Assembly (NCBI GenBank): GCA_039707655.1
Contig: CM077676.1
Span: forward strand, 186,244,936-186,308,935
DNA from: Elymus sibiricus
Lineage: Eukaryota; Streptophyta; Magnoliopsida; Poales; Poaceae
DNA length: 64,000 nt
Reading direction: 5' to 3'
Shown: in pieces, positions 34,879-46,183 of the stretch
Numbering within the stretch: position 1 is the first letter of the stretch
Layout of the letters: the number at the start of each line of letters is the position of its first letter
Translations under genes and position numbers: made by a program
The notes under the pieces: generated by a model
Told to the model about the DNA's origin: nothing
What the model saw: only the letters and a program-made list of their open reading frames with translations
The model's database searches: none

Positions 34879-37800
34879 ATGGCGCCCGCCGGCAAGAGGG
34901 GAAAGACGGCGGCCCCGTCCCCAAGCGTGCCCGTCCTCGGGGCGGCGCTGCAGAGCTCCATCATCATCGGCGAAGAGGGCTTGGACAAGGTGCTCCCGCT
35001 GGTGGCTGGCGACACGAACGAGAACCAGGCGACCCAGATCTGGCCAGGGTCGCGCGCGCGGCGCGACCTGGGGGCGACGACCTACCCCTTCTTCCTCCAC
35101 AACGTCTACGCCGGGTTGGTGCCGCCGTTCTCGGACTTTTTCTACGCCAATCTCTCACATTATCAGATTCATGCCCTCCATCTTCAGCCCAACTCCATCC
35201 TCCTCCTGGCCATGTTTGCCTTTTACTGTGAGGCCTTTGTGGGTGTGATGCCTTCTGTGGCGCTCTTCCGCCACTTCTTCTGCCTGCGGCTGACCGCGGG
35301 AGACCAGCACTCTGGGTGCGCGTTGTTCCTTGCCGTTAAGGGAACGGAAAACAACATCATCAACCTGAGGGTCGCGAAGAAGGTGGAGGGCTATTGGCAG
35401 CGCTGGGTCTTCATGGACGCACGCCGGAACAGCCCGCTCCTGATGATCCTGACGAACCCGGCTGAGAAGAACTCCCGGTGGGGGAGCGAGAGGCTCTCTG
35501 ATCTGAGGATGGAACCCGTTCTGGAGCGGATGGCCGCGCACCGGGCCGCGAAGCTGTCGGGAGCGTCGGTCGTCAGGGAGTACCTTCGGCGACGCATAGC
35601 GCCACTCCAGCAACGCTCGCGCCCCGTGTGGGAGTACCCCGACGCGGGCGACGCCATGAGGCTGCGCTCTGGCAGCCTGACACAAGAGGTGCTGGATGGG
35701 GCCCTGGCGAATCTGCTCAACACCCCTGCCGAGGGCCCGCCTGAGGATGCACTCCCTCTGTTCCATTACGAGGAGAGGGCGGAGCTGGTCAAGGAGATGC
35801 CTTTGTGGGGCCTCGTTCCAGAAGGCCACGTCGGGCCTCGCGAGGACCCTCTCGCGGTGGAGGTGGACTCGGGAGGCAGTAGCGGCGGCAAGGATTCGGA
35901 GGAGGCCACAGAGGACGCCAGTCGGGCGCCGCCACACGCTCGCCGTCAGCTCATCTGCGAGCTCGAGGACGATGACGCCGAGAGCGATCCGCCCGCAGCG
36001 GGGGGGGGGGGGGGGCTCTCAGCGCGGGGGCGGTCGAGCCCCCAGCACCAGAGGCCCATCATGAGGCCGAAACACCCCAGGGCCCCAAGGCGTGCGACGA
36101 TGCATCCGGGTCTACTGCGACACATCCCGGGGGCCCGAGCGGCGGCGCTGAGTCGATGCCCGACGGGGGCAGCGGCGGCCCGCCCCCCGCGGGGGAGAAG
36201 AAGAGGGTGGTACGTCAGTGATGAGTAAGTCCCCTGCCTCCTCCCGGCTTCCTTAGTCCTTGCTCCTCGTCCGGGCTCGAAGCTGAGCCTCCATTCGCGC
36301 AGGAGGTCTGCCGCGGACCAGAAGAAGAAGACGACGACGAAGGCAAGGGCGACCCCCAGCCCGCAGGGGGCGTCGGCGCCCACCATCGGTGCCGGGGGGT
36401 GCAGAGAGGCCACCCGCCGTCCCGACGCCGAGGCGAGGTGCATGGAAACCGAGGAGACGGTCGTTCCTCCGGAGTCGCACGCGGGTTCGCCTCGTGAAGC
36501 CGAGACGGAGGAGCCTCGAGAGGCAGGCTCAGGAGGCGGGGACGCCCCCCCCCTTGACCCCGTTGCGAGGAATGGAGTGGCATCGGGGGAGGTCGAAACG
36601 CCCGCTCCCCCGCCGGGGGCCTTCCTAAGCGCGGGGGAGGAGTCGTGGTGCGCGCCGTCGCAGACGTGGAGAGCCCCCACAGCGAGCCGCCGCAGCCAAA
36701 CGTGGGGGGTGGCCTGGCGAACCCACCGCTCTAGGCAAGCGGCACCGAGTCCTCCCTTACCGCGGCGGCGGAGAGTGCCCGAGGGCCCAACCCGGACTGG
36801 CCTCTGGCCCTTGTGAGTGGCCATACCCTGCTCAGGCCCGAAGTCCTGCGTGACGCCAAGGCCGCGCTTGCTCGGCTCGGGACGGACCTCCAGGACGCGG
36901 AGGCGCGCCTCGCCGAGGAGGGCCTGAAGCTTGCTGACGGGTGGCGCCGGCTCAGCGTCACCGTTGAAGCGGCCCAGCGCCAGAACAAACGCGCTCGCGC
37001 ACAGGGCGAGAAGGACGCCGCCGAGGCGGAGGGGGTCCGAGCGAGAGCCCTCCAGGAGGCCGAAGCGGCCGTCGCGCTCCGCGAAGAGGTGGAGGCCCGC
37101 CTGAAGAAGTTCCAGGACCAACGCGCCAAGCAGGCGCAGTCGCTCCTCGCGCAGGAAGGCGCTCTTGCCACTCGCGAGAAGGAGGTCTCGGCCCGCAAGG
37201 TGGACCTCGAGACTCGCGCGGAGGGCCTCGAGAAGACGGCGACCGAGCAGGCCACGGAGAAGGAGCGCTTGGAGACGCTGGGGCGCCAGCTGGCCGATGC
37301 CCAGGAGGCTCACACAAAGCATGTCACCGAGGCCTACGCTCAGCTGGAGGCCAAGGAGAAGAAGGTTCAAGAGGATGCTAACGCGAAGATAGCGGAGGCG
37401 CGCCTGGCGCTTGCTGAGGAGCATGATAAGGCGCTGTCGCAGCAGAGGGACGCCTTCGAGACGGAACGCGAGTGGTTCAGGCAGGAGGTCACTGATCTCA
37501 AGGCGGCACTCGCCGAGGCGGAGACCCGCCGAGGGGCCGCGCCGCAGCCCAGCTCTGGCGCCACCGATCAGGAACAAGAGCATCGCGAACGCATCAAGGG
37601 GCTTCACTCCCACGAGGTCCGCGCCCACGACGCCCCGAACTCCATCTGCCAGGGAAGGCTTGGAGCCCTCCGCGAGTCCCGTGACGCCGACTACATCGAC
37701 TTCTCCACCAAGCTCGTGGAATGGCTTGAGGACGGGGCCAAGGAGGTGGACGGCATCTTGGAGGAGGAGTGCCGCAGCCTCTTCTCCCTGGCGGCGACTC

Positions 37801-37991
37801 GCGTTTTCAGCCACCTCCTTCACACCGATCCCAACTTCGACTTTGACAAGGTGATAGCCCCGGTCCCCGAGGAGCTTCGCGATGGGCTCGCGAAGGCGGT
37901 GGAAGGCCGTGTGGGCGCGTTACTCGGGAAGTACTCCTGCGGCAGCGGCGAGAGCTCCGGTGGCGAAGACGATGACGGCGCGAGCTCCTAG
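34879..37991 (+). pseudogene. Antisense gene of F: gypsy-type transposon domain plus coiled coil
   Basis: On the strand opposite gag-pol, exon 1 (34879-36224) starts MAPAGKRGKTAAPSPS and holds a domain I recognise as PF04195-like (PFSDFFYANLSHYQIHAL, ILLLAMFAFYCEAFVGV). A 78 bp intron (36225 GTAAGT to GCGCAG 36302) joins it in frame to exon 2 (KKKTTTKARATPS). A frameshift between about 36700 and 36800 moves the frame. The last part (36813-37991) is a long Ala/Glu/Lys/Arg coiled coil and an acidic C-terminus ending GEDDDGASS. Retand-type elements are known to carry antisense genes of unknown role. Predicted size before damage is about 1000 residues. The promoter may lie in or near the LTR. Confidence 0.8.
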
Positions 37992-39264
37992 GGTCCATTT
38001 CCTTTCGTCACTCTGCGCTAGATCGATGTGGCCCGTGGGGGCGTGAAGACGATGCCTTGGTGTTTAAGTACTTTATGATTTGTTGTAATGAACACTCGTG
38101 CCCTCGCGAAGCTCTCTCTTGAGGCCTGCTTTTCTCTTTTTGCTTGCCATGATGCTCTACGTTGTCAGGACCCAGCCCCTGGGCGGCCATAGCCGTCGCT
38201 GGTATGTCAGGTTGCGGTGCCTGGACAAGGCCAGGAGGCAAGGGGCACTGGGAGCTAGTGAGGATTCCTGAGGCGCGATGCTCAGGGAGCCCCCCTTTAA
38301 CGCACGAGCGGCTTGCGCCAAGAGAAACACTGGCGCTCATGAGGTCGTCAGAGGGGAATGCTTGAGAGACGGCGAGGGCGGGTCACGAGTCGGGAAACTT
38401 AGCTCTGTACAAGGTAGTGTCTGGTGGGCCTTCTCTTGTAGGGTGCGCCTCGTGAGGGTTCCGTTCACGAGATTTCCCGCTGGGACAGCCGCCGAGGGTT
38501 AGCTCCCGAGGCGGGGCCTGCTGGCCTCCTGAGCCCTGAGGGAGCCACCTCGCGAGGTGTTCTCACGAGACCTTTCAGGGAACCTGCTCCTGAGATAGCT
38601 GCACGCAGAGTACTTAACGACAGGGGGCAACGCGCGCTCGTCGATTCGCTCATGGGTATTACGCGAGAAGACAAGACACCAAGGACCTTGGTGGGGTGGC
38701 GTGCACGGGAGCAGGCCCGCGAGCCAGAGCCCGGTTGCTTGGGTTTTTCAGCGCTGCTAGGACTGACCCGAGCACAGGCACCGTGTCCAGCCCCCACTCG
38801 CGTGAGGCTCATGAGGGACGTCGTGAGCGCGCGAGGCTCGTGAGGCAAGGGCACAACGGAACGCCATGTAAGGAAACAAAAGCTTTACTGAAGCAAGATA
38901 GCAATCCATTACATAACCAAATCAAGATGCGGCTGTCGTGTCCGGCACGGGTCAGCTTGAGGTTGGTGCAACCCGTGGGGCGCCCTCAGTTACACATCAA
39001 AATGAGAAAAGAGTGCTGCCGTGTCCGGCATGGGTCAGCTTGAGGTTAGTGCAGCCCGTGGGGCGCCCTCAGTTGATTGTTCCGCCAACGCGGAGCATGG
39101 GGCTTCCACAGGGGTGTGGGTATGATCGCGGGTCGATCGTTCCGCCAGCGCGGAGCATGGGGCTTCCACTTGGGCGTGGGCGGGAGCTCTTGTGGGCCCA
39201 TCAGGCGAACGCAATGAGAGGCTCCGGGGCGTGTACAGCCCCATTTCGTTCGTACGCGTGAAGG
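37992..39264 (-). other. F spacer with tandem duplications
   Basis: About 1.27 kb between the integrase stop and the 3' end of the antisense gene. It is rich in CTCGCGAGG-like palindromes and holds two pairs of tandem duplicates at 38937-39180. The two genes converge here, so both transcripts should end in it. No gene is supported. Confidence 0.65.
38937..39180 (+). repeat. Two consecutive tandem duplications in F
   Basis: A block of about 55 bp starting GTGTCCGGCA.GGGTCAGC occurs at 38937-38991 and 39021-39074 (period 84). A block of about 46 bp starting GAT.GTTCCGCCA.CGCGG occurs at 39075-39120 and 39135-39180 (period 60). Copies differ at only a few bases. Confidence 0.85.
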
Positions 39265-40239
39265 TCATGGGTAGAACTTGCGGAGGTGTTGGATGTTCCA
39301 GGCGTTAGGCACAGGAACTCCATCCTCCGTCTCCAGCCGGGCTGAGCTGGGCCTGGAGACATGAGTAATCCGGAAAGGGCCTTCCCACATGGGTGAGAGT
39401 TTGTGGAGTCCCTCTCTGGAGAGGATCCTGCGCAGGACAAGGTCGCCGACCTCAAGAGTACGAGGGCGGATGCTGTGGCTGTGGTAGCGACGCAAGGCCT
39501 GCTGGTACCTCGCGGCACGAAGGGCAGCCTGCCGGCAGCCCTCCTCGAGGAGCAGCAGATCGGTCTCCCGCGAGTCATCCTGACGCGCCTCGTCGAAGGC
39601 AATGACTCGCGGGGAACCGTGCTTAAGCTCCAATGGGAGGACCGCTTCAGCGCCGTAGACGAGGAAGAAAGGTGTCTCGCCGGTAGGCTTGCTTGCCGTC
39701 GTGCGGATGGACCACAACACGGACTGCAGCTCGTCGAGCCAGCCCTTGCCGCAAGCCTCAAGCTTCTTCTTGAAGCTCCTTGTTTTGAGGCCCCTGAGGA
39801 CCTTAGCGTTGGCACGCTCGGCCTGGCCATTGCTTCGTGAGTGCGCCACCGAGGCGTAGCAGATCTGCGTGCCGAGGCTGGCGCAGTAGGACTTGAAGAG
39901 GCCGCTTGTGAACTGGGAGCCGTTGTCAGTGATGATGTGGTTGGGAACTCCAAAGCGGCTCACGAGGCCCTTGATGAACTTGACGGCGGAGCCTGCCGGG
40001 ATGGTGCGCACCGGCTCGACCTCTTCCCACTTGGTGAACTTGTCAATGGCGACGTAGAGGTAGCGGTAACCGCCAGCCGCGCGAGGGAAGGGCCCCAGGA
40101 TATCCAGCCCCCAGACCGCAAAGTGCCATGAGAGGGGAATCATCTGGAGGCCCTGCGCCGGCTGGTGGATCTGCTTGGTGTGGAATTGGCAGGCCTCGCA
40201 GGCTTGGACAAGTGCGGTAGCGTCGCGCAGCGCAGTGGA
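39265..40239 (-). pseudogene. pol: Integrase of F
   Basis: The DDE integrase core is clear: D in VWGLDILGPFPR, D in HIITDNGSQFTSG and E in NGQAERANAKVL, followed by the GPFRI..V and VPNAWNIQHLRKFYP C-terminus typical of the Tat lineage. The zinc-binding part lies upstream in the RNase H segment (GGDCGHHSS...CEAC). A TAG at about 40240 replaces a Trp codon between them. The enzyme inserts element DNA into chromosomes. The stop at 39265 is the natural end of pol. Confidence 0.93.
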
Positions 40240-41603
40240 TCAGTAGAAGCCACTGCGGAACACCTTGCCAACGAGGGTGCATGACGAGGAGTGGTGACCG
40301 CAGTCTCCTCCATGGATATCAGCAAGCAACTCGCGCCCTTGCTCTTCAGAGATGCACCGTAGCGAGACGCCATTGGGGCGCCTGCGGTACAGCTCACCAT
40401 CTTGTAGGCAGTAAGCTGTGCCCTGCCGGGCCACGCGCTCTGCTTCCGAGTCTTTCTCCGGGAGGGTGCCGCGAAGCAAGTAAGCCTTGAACTCCGCGGC
40501 CCAACTATCCGCCTGAGGCTCCAGTGCCAGCAGCAGGCGGGCTCCTGAGGCCGGGCCGCAGTCTGGCGCGCCCATGGGTGGTGCGGGCGGGAGTTCCTCC
40601 CGAAGGAGCTCCATGCTCGCGGCAGGAGGTGCGGCAGATGGCTTGAGGAGCCTTTCCTCGAAGACGCCGGGGCTCTGAGGCTCACGGCGTGATGCTCGTT
40701 TGTCGATGTCGTCGGCTTCTTTGTTGCCACTGTGGGGGACGTGTTGCAGCTCCAGGCTAAGAAAACGCTTCTCAAGTTTACGTACCTCTTCTAGGTAGGC
40801 GGCCATGTGCTCGTCCTTGGGCTTGTAGCTTTTGTTGGAGAAGTTGACGAGGAGTTGCGAATCGCCCTTGATAGTCAAACGCTTGATGCCCAGGGCGAAC
40901 GCGGCCTTGAGGCCGGCGATGAGGCCCTCATACTCTGCGATGTTGTTGGAGACCTTGTAGGTGTGCCTGAAGCAAAGCTGTACGGCGTAGTAGAGCCTTT
41001 CTCCTATTGGCGAGGTGAGCATGACCCCAGCCCCCGTGCCCTGTCGGGAGAAGGCGCCGTCGAAGTGCATGGTCCAGCCGCCAGGCGCCTCATCCCCTGG
41101 CAGGAGGGACTGGGCCTCGCGAGGCTCCTCCTCATATGTGTCCGTCCATTCTGCCACGAAGTCGGCCAGAGCCGCGCCTTTGATGACTCTGGTGGTGGAG
41201 AATTCCAGCTAGAAGGCTTGCAGCTCGATGTTCCACTCGGCGACGCGGCCGACGGTGTTGGGGCTGTGCTGAACTTGCTACAAGGGGTAGGAAGAAATGA
41301 CCTTGATGGGGTGGCCCTGGAAGTAGTGGCGCAGCTTCCTGGAGGCGACGAGGAGCGCGAGGAGGAGCTTCTGCTGCATGGGGTAGCGCTCGCGCGCGTC
41401 CCTTAGCACGGTGCTGACGAAGTACACGGGGTGCTCGACGAGGCGCGTAGTTGTCATGGCAGCTTTCTCTCCCGGCGCCTCGCGAGGCTGGGAAGGCTCG
41501 GGAATCTCACGAGGCTCAGGAGCTCGCGAGGCTCGGGAATCTCACGAGGATTAGCGGCCTCACAAGGCTCAGGAGGCTCACGAGGCTCGGCGGGCTCCTG
41601 AGC
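40240..41603 (-). pseudogene. pol: RNase H region of F, including a second RNase H domain
   Basis: The frame 41157-40240 contains an extra RNase H of the ribonuclease H1 type: Asp in MHFDGAFSRQGTGAG, Glu in NIAEYEGLIAGLK and Asp in IKGDSQLLVN. It continues to the integrase zinc finger. This extra domain is the mark of Tat elements. Upstream (41158-41603) the first RNase H is broken by TAG codons at about 41212 and 41279 and a frameshift, and a Pro-Arg-Glu-rich stretch encoded by a minisatellite separates it from RT. Confidence 0.88.
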
Positions 41604-41605
41604 CT
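41465..41605 (-). repeat. Minisatellite coding for a Pro-Arg-Glu-rich linker in F pol
   Basis: Units like CTCACGAGGCTC or CTCGCGAGGCTC, with interposed AGGAG or GGAAT, repeat about ten times. In sense they code for repeats such as EPREPPEP. They sit between the RT and RNase H parts, where relatives usually have a plain linker. Confidence 0.75.
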
Positions 41606-42659
41606 AAAGGGGCGCAAAGGGTTTCTCCTTGGCACAGACGCGCTCCTCCCGCACTGCCACCAGCGCCGCGCTGGCCGTCTGGGGGGTGGCCGCCAAGTAC
41701 AGGAGCAAGGGCTCGCGAGAGCGCGGCGCGACCATGATGGGTGGGCTCGTGAGGTACCTCTTGAGGGTTTCAAAGGCGGCGTCTGCCTCAGGAGTCCACT
41801 TGAAGGAGCCGGACTTCTTTAGGAGCTTGAAGAAGGGTAGGGCTCGCTCGCCAAACGTGGAGATGAAACGCCCTAGGGAGGCCATACATCCTGCCAAGCG
41901 CTGCATTTCCTTGAGGGTCCGGGGAGGACGCATTTTCTCGATGGCCTTGATCTTCTCTGGGTTGGCCTCGATGCCACGGTGCGATACTAGGAAGCCGAGG
42001 AGCTTGCCGGAGGGGACTCCGAAGACGCACTTCTCCGGGTTGAGCTTGAGGTTGACTTTGCGCAGGTTGGCAAATGTTTCCTGGAGGTCCGCGATGAGTG
42101 ATCCGGCCTCACGAGACTTGACTACAATGTCGTCGACGTAGGCCTCCGCGTTCCTCCCCATCTGAGGCCCCAGCGTGATGCACATTAGCCACTGGAAGGT
42201 GGCACCCGCGCTCCTTAAACCGAAGGGCATGCAGACGTAGCAATATATGCCGCAGGGGGTGATGAAGGCCGTCTTCTCCACGTCTTCGGCCGCCATCTTG
42301 ATTTGATGATAGCCTGAGAAGGCATCCAGGAAGCATAGCAAATCGCACCCGGCGGTGGAATCCACGATCTGATCGATGCGGGGCAGTGGAAATGGATCTT
42401 GAGGGCAGAACTTGTTGAGGCTGGTGAAGTCGACGCACATGCGCTCCTTGCCGCCCTTCTTAGGGACGACGACTGGGTTGGCGAGCCATTCAGGATGGCG
42501 CACCTCGCGAACGACTCCGGCTTCCTGGAGCTTCTGAACTTCCTTGACGATAAAATCTTGCTTCTCTGGCGCCTGGCGCCGTGCTTTCTGCTTGACGGGG
42601 CGTGCATTGGGGCACACCGCTAAGTGGTGCTCGATCACCTCCCTCGGCACACTGAACAA
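41604..42659 (-). pseudogene. pol: Reverse transcriptase of F
   Basis: RT motifs are complete: VVREVRHPEWLANPVVVPKK, CVDFTSLNKFCPQDPFPLPR, FLDAFSGYHQIKM, PFGLRSAGATFQ and catalytic YVDD, with the connection part GIEANPEKIKAI. A TAG at 41604 ends the open part. Upstream, three stops (about 42674, 42707 and 42746) split it from protease. RT makes cDNA in the cytoplasmic particle. Confidence 0.93.
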
Positions 42660-43376
42660 GTCGGATGCTTTCTAGGCGAAAACATTCGAGTTTGCTCAAA
42701 GGAAGGTGACGAGCGCGCTTTCCTATGCAGGAGGAAGGCCTGTGCCGATGGTGAAGGCAGGGCCGGAGCCGCTGCCGTCCACCTACACCTTCTTCGTCTC
42801 GACGCAGTCCTGAGAGAACAGCTGCTTCTTCTTCGCGGGCGCGGCCTCAGGAGGCTCGGCCGCGTCCTCGTCGGTCGGGTGCGCGACTTCGGCAGCCTTG
42901 TAGGCACGCTCGAGGGTGCTGGCCACGTCCTTCTCGTCGCAGGTGACGGTGATGATGCCGCTGCAGCCAGGCATCTTGAGGACGTTGTAGGCATGATGAG
43001 TGGCCGCCATGAACTTGGTGAGAGCTGGGTAGCCCAAGATGGCGTTGTAAGGCAGGTCGATGTGCGCCACGTCGAAGTCGATGAGCTCGGTGTGGTAGTT
43101 CTTGCGGGTGGCAAAGGTGACGGGGAGGCGCACTTGCCCCAGTGGGATGGTGGAGCCATCAGTCACTCCGGAGAAGGGCCTGGTTGGCATCAGTTGGTCG
43201 TAAGGCACTTGGAGCATCTCGAAGGTCTCGATGGAGATCACGTTGAGGCCGGCACCCCCATCGATGAGGGTCTTGGTGACCGCGACGTTGCTGATGGTTG
43301 GAGTGCATAGCATGGGGAGCGCGCCTGCGGAGGCCGTGGACTTGGGATGGTCCTTGGAGTCGAAGGTGATGGCGTA
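42660..43376 (-). pseudogene. pol: Protease region of F
   Basis: A retropepsin-type domain with the active site LIDGGAGLNVI (family usually D-G/T-G-S/A) and the flap and later parts YNAILGYPALTKF. It is open from 43313 to 42783. A TAG at about 43376 separates it from gag, and a TAG at 42783 ends it. It would mature the gag-pol polyprotein. Confidence 0.88.
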
Positions 43377-45173
43377 CTACGACCACTTGAGGGGCCGCGA
43401 AGCCTCTGGCCTCGGGAGGGCGGCATACACCTCGCGAGAGAGTTGCTTGAAGTGGCGGGTGGACGTGGGGGCCTGGGACCCGCCAAGGATGCAGGCGACC
43501 GCGCGAGGCTCCTGGTAGCCCCCAGCGCCCTCGTCAGGCTGGTTGACGTCGTTCCTCCAGGGTGGCGGCAGCAGCGGCGGGAGAGCGGCATTGGCCTGAG
43601 GATTCGCCTCACGGGGCTGGTCGCGCCAGGCGGCCTCACGAGGCTGGTCGCGCCAGCCCTGGTGGTAGTTGCCGTTGCCGTTGCGGCCGTCCCAACGGTT
43701 GCCACCGCGGCCACCTCCACGGCTGACGCCGCGGCCATTGCGGTCGTCTCGGCGGCTCTGGCGCTCGTCGCGGAGCACCTTGAGCTCCTGGCAGTCCTCG
43801 GTGCTGTGGGAGCGGACGTTGTGAAAGGCGCAGAGTGGCCGGTTGTCTTTCCTGGGCTCGTCGTGGTCACAGCCGCACTTCTGCTCGAGCTCCGCCGCAA
43901 GCACCGCAGGGCCCTTGCGCTTGACGTCCTTGCTCTTGATCTTGGCGGCGTCGAGCGCCGCGTCGGGGTCGTTGTGGACGAAGAGGCGGCCTTCTTCAGC
44001 CTTGGCGCACTTGTCGGCGAGGTCGAGCAGCTCAAGCACGGAGTCGAGCTCACCGTTGATGGCAAGCTTCTCGCGCATCTTGATGTCCGTGACGCCGGTG
44101 GAGAATGCAGAGATGACGGCCGCGTCAGAGGCGCGCAGGATCTTGTTGCGCACCTGGCTGAAGCGCTGGATGTACTTGCGGAGGGTCTCGTCTAGGCGCT
44201 GCCGAACGTGCCGCAGGTCATTGATGGTGAGGGAGCGGTCCTGCGTGCCCTTGAAGTTGGCGACGAACTGGCTGTAGAGCTCGGCCCACGATGTGATGGA
44301 CGCCTCGGGGAGGTTCATGAGCCAGGAGCGCGGGCCGTCCTTGAGGGCCATGGGGAACCACTTCGCCATGACCTTGTCATCGCCGTTCGCCGCCTCGACG
44401 CTCAGTGCGTAGAGCTGGTGGAACTCTATGGGGTTGGGGGTGCCGTCGTAGCGCGGAGGCAGCTCAGGCTTGAACTTGGCGGGCCAGACGATGCGACGTA
44501 GCTCACGGGTGAAGGCGCGGCAGCCTACACCGCTTGAAGGGACGCCGCCAGCAAGGGCGGCGCGGTTTTGACGCCCAGCCGCCGCAACATCCTGAACGGC
44601 CTGGTCCTGGCGCTGGCGCTGCCGCTCGAGGAGCACTCGCATGTCGGGGGGCGTGCGGCGGATGATCTGGTAGCTGGCCTCGTCTCGGTCCGGCGAGGAC
44701 GCGCCACAGGACGGCTCACGAGCCCGCGCGCCGCGCTGGGGCCCGCCATGCTCGTCGCGCAGAGGAGGTGGCGGGGGAGCGCCGTGCGCCAAGTCCCCAG
44801 CACGAGACGGCGAAGGGCGGAGCGAGTGGGAAGGTGCCGGAGCATCCCCGGCGACGTTGACGAGCTCGGTGATGCGGCCAAGCCAGGCGTCGTAGGCGGC
44901 ATCAGCTGGACGGTAGCGGAGCAGTTCGCGCGCCATGAGTAGCGCGGCCTGCGGGTTCGGTGGCCCACGGTGGGCGAGGGAGGATGCCGTGGCGGTGTGG
45001 CCGTTCGCCTGCACGGAGGGGTGCAGGGAGGAGTCCTACTGCTCGCGGACAGCGGGGTCGGTGGCGGCAGCAGCCTCGGCTTCGGGGCGGCGGCGATTGC
45101 CACGGGCCACTGGCTCCATCTGAGCCACGCGGCCAGCTCTGCGCTCGGCGCGCTCGCGACGTGCGTCAGCCAT
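43377..45173 (-). pseudogene. gag: Gag of F
   Basis: The likely start is ATG at 45173 (MADARRERAERRAGR). A TAG after codon 45 (about 45036) precedes the long open part, 45014-43377. The gag domain covers WFPMALKDGPRSWLMNLPE to DLADKCAKAEEG. A zinc-finger variant CAFHNVRSHSTEDC (CCHC with His in the second place) follows, then an Arg/Gly-rich tail with repeats of the form RDQPREA. Gag forms the particle and binds RNA. The frame ends at a TAG just before protease. Confidence 0.92.
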
Positions 45174-45216
45174 GAGGCTAGTGGAGCAGAGGGTGGAGCG
45201 GAAGAACAGTAGCGCA

Positions 45217-45234
45217 CCCCTACCTAGCGCGCCA
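45217..45234 (-). promoter_or_regulatory. F primer-binding site
   Basis: In sense TGGCGCGCTAGGTAGGGG lies two bases inside the 5' LTR edge (45237). The position is right for a primer-binding site; I take the primer to be tRNA-Arg-like but cannot confirm it. Confidence 0.7.
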
Positions 45235-45236
45235 AA

Positions 45237-46178
45237 TGTCGGAAGTCGGGCTCCGGGGACCCAAAGGTTCGAACACTGGGGTGAGCTCGTTCTACCGCTT
45301 CGTCTCCTACCACGGCTAAGCGATGGCGAGGCTACGACGAGAACGCACTAGCGAAGAACGGACCATGGACTCAACAGTTTACCCAGGTTCAGGCCACCTT
45401 GCGGTGTAAGACCCTACTCCTGCTTGGTTGGTATTGCTCTGGTGTGAGATAGAGAGTACAAGGTTGAGGATGATGGGAGCTGGAGCTCTCTCCGTCGGGA
45501 TCGGATCCCCTCCTACAATGGCTGCTCTGCCCTTTATATCAGCCTTGGTCCTCTTCCCCCTCGAAACTTAGGTGGGAAGGGTTGCCACACTTGGCGATTT
45601 TGAAAGGGGATAGACGCTCAGGCTATCCTGACTAAAGGTGGTCTTCGCCTGCCAAAGCGTAATCCATGACACGCCGGTGGGCTCGGTGATGACCTCCGCC
45701 CTGCGCGCCCGCCGTCTTGGTCTTCCTTCGCCGATCGGGCAACCTTTGGGGTTGCTTTGGGGAGTAGATAGCTGGCCCTGCTCCTTTACACAAAAGAGGA
45801 AACCATCTTCATCCACGCCTGCTGGCGCGCCTCTGTCACCGCTCGTCGCCGCGCGTGTCACCCACGTGATGGGCCCCAGACAGCGCGGCAACGCCAAACG
45901 GCCTTCGTCTTGAGCGCCTGTGGGAGGGGGCCTCGGGAGGCCACCTCGGGAGGCTGCCTCGCGAGAGGACCTCGCGAGGCCGCTGATGGTGATGCTGAGC
46001 CTTGCTTGCCGCTCCCTGAGGAGGGGGCCTCAGGAGGCCAGGGCCTCAGGAGGCCAGGGCCTCATGAGGGGCCTTGGTGAGGTGCTTGGTGGTGACGGCC
46101 TGCTGGGCCCACGCCAGGTGTTGCGCCCTGTGCCAATGGCAGACGGGCCTGGATACCCCGGGTTCCATGGGCCCGACA
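45237..46178 (-). repeat. F 5' LTR
   Basis: The 942 bp partner of 33661-34573 begins TGTCGGAAGTCGGGC and ends GGGCCCGACA, with a TATA-like GATATAAAGGG on the minus strand at about 45530-45542. It is longer because of two small duplications around 45960-46060 (a GAGGACCTCGCGA unit and a CAGGAGGCCAGGGCCT unit). Confidence 0.93.
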
Positions 46179-46183
46179 GGGGT

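Larger units (their letters stand above)
33661..46178 (-). mobile_element. F: complete Tat/Retand-type Gypsy retrotransposon
   Basis: This 12,518 bp element has LTRs at 33661-34573 and 45237-46178, and a perfect duplication GGGGT (33656-33660 and 46179-46183). In minus-strand order it holds LTR, primer-binding site (45234-45217), gag, protease, RT, RNase H with a second RNase H, integrase, a spacer, then an antisense gene on the plus strand (34879-37991), and LTR. The second RNase H and the antisense gene place it in the Tat lineage near Retand. The LTRs differ by about 4% by eye. Many nonsense changes, nearly all TAG or TGA, have inactivated pol. Confidence 0.95.

Noticed and set aside
35946..37823. 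Long minus-strand open frame (625 codons)
   Set aside because: It is the shadow of the GC-rich, Ala/Glu-rich antisense gene of F; composition alone keeps the complementary frame open and no domain is seen.
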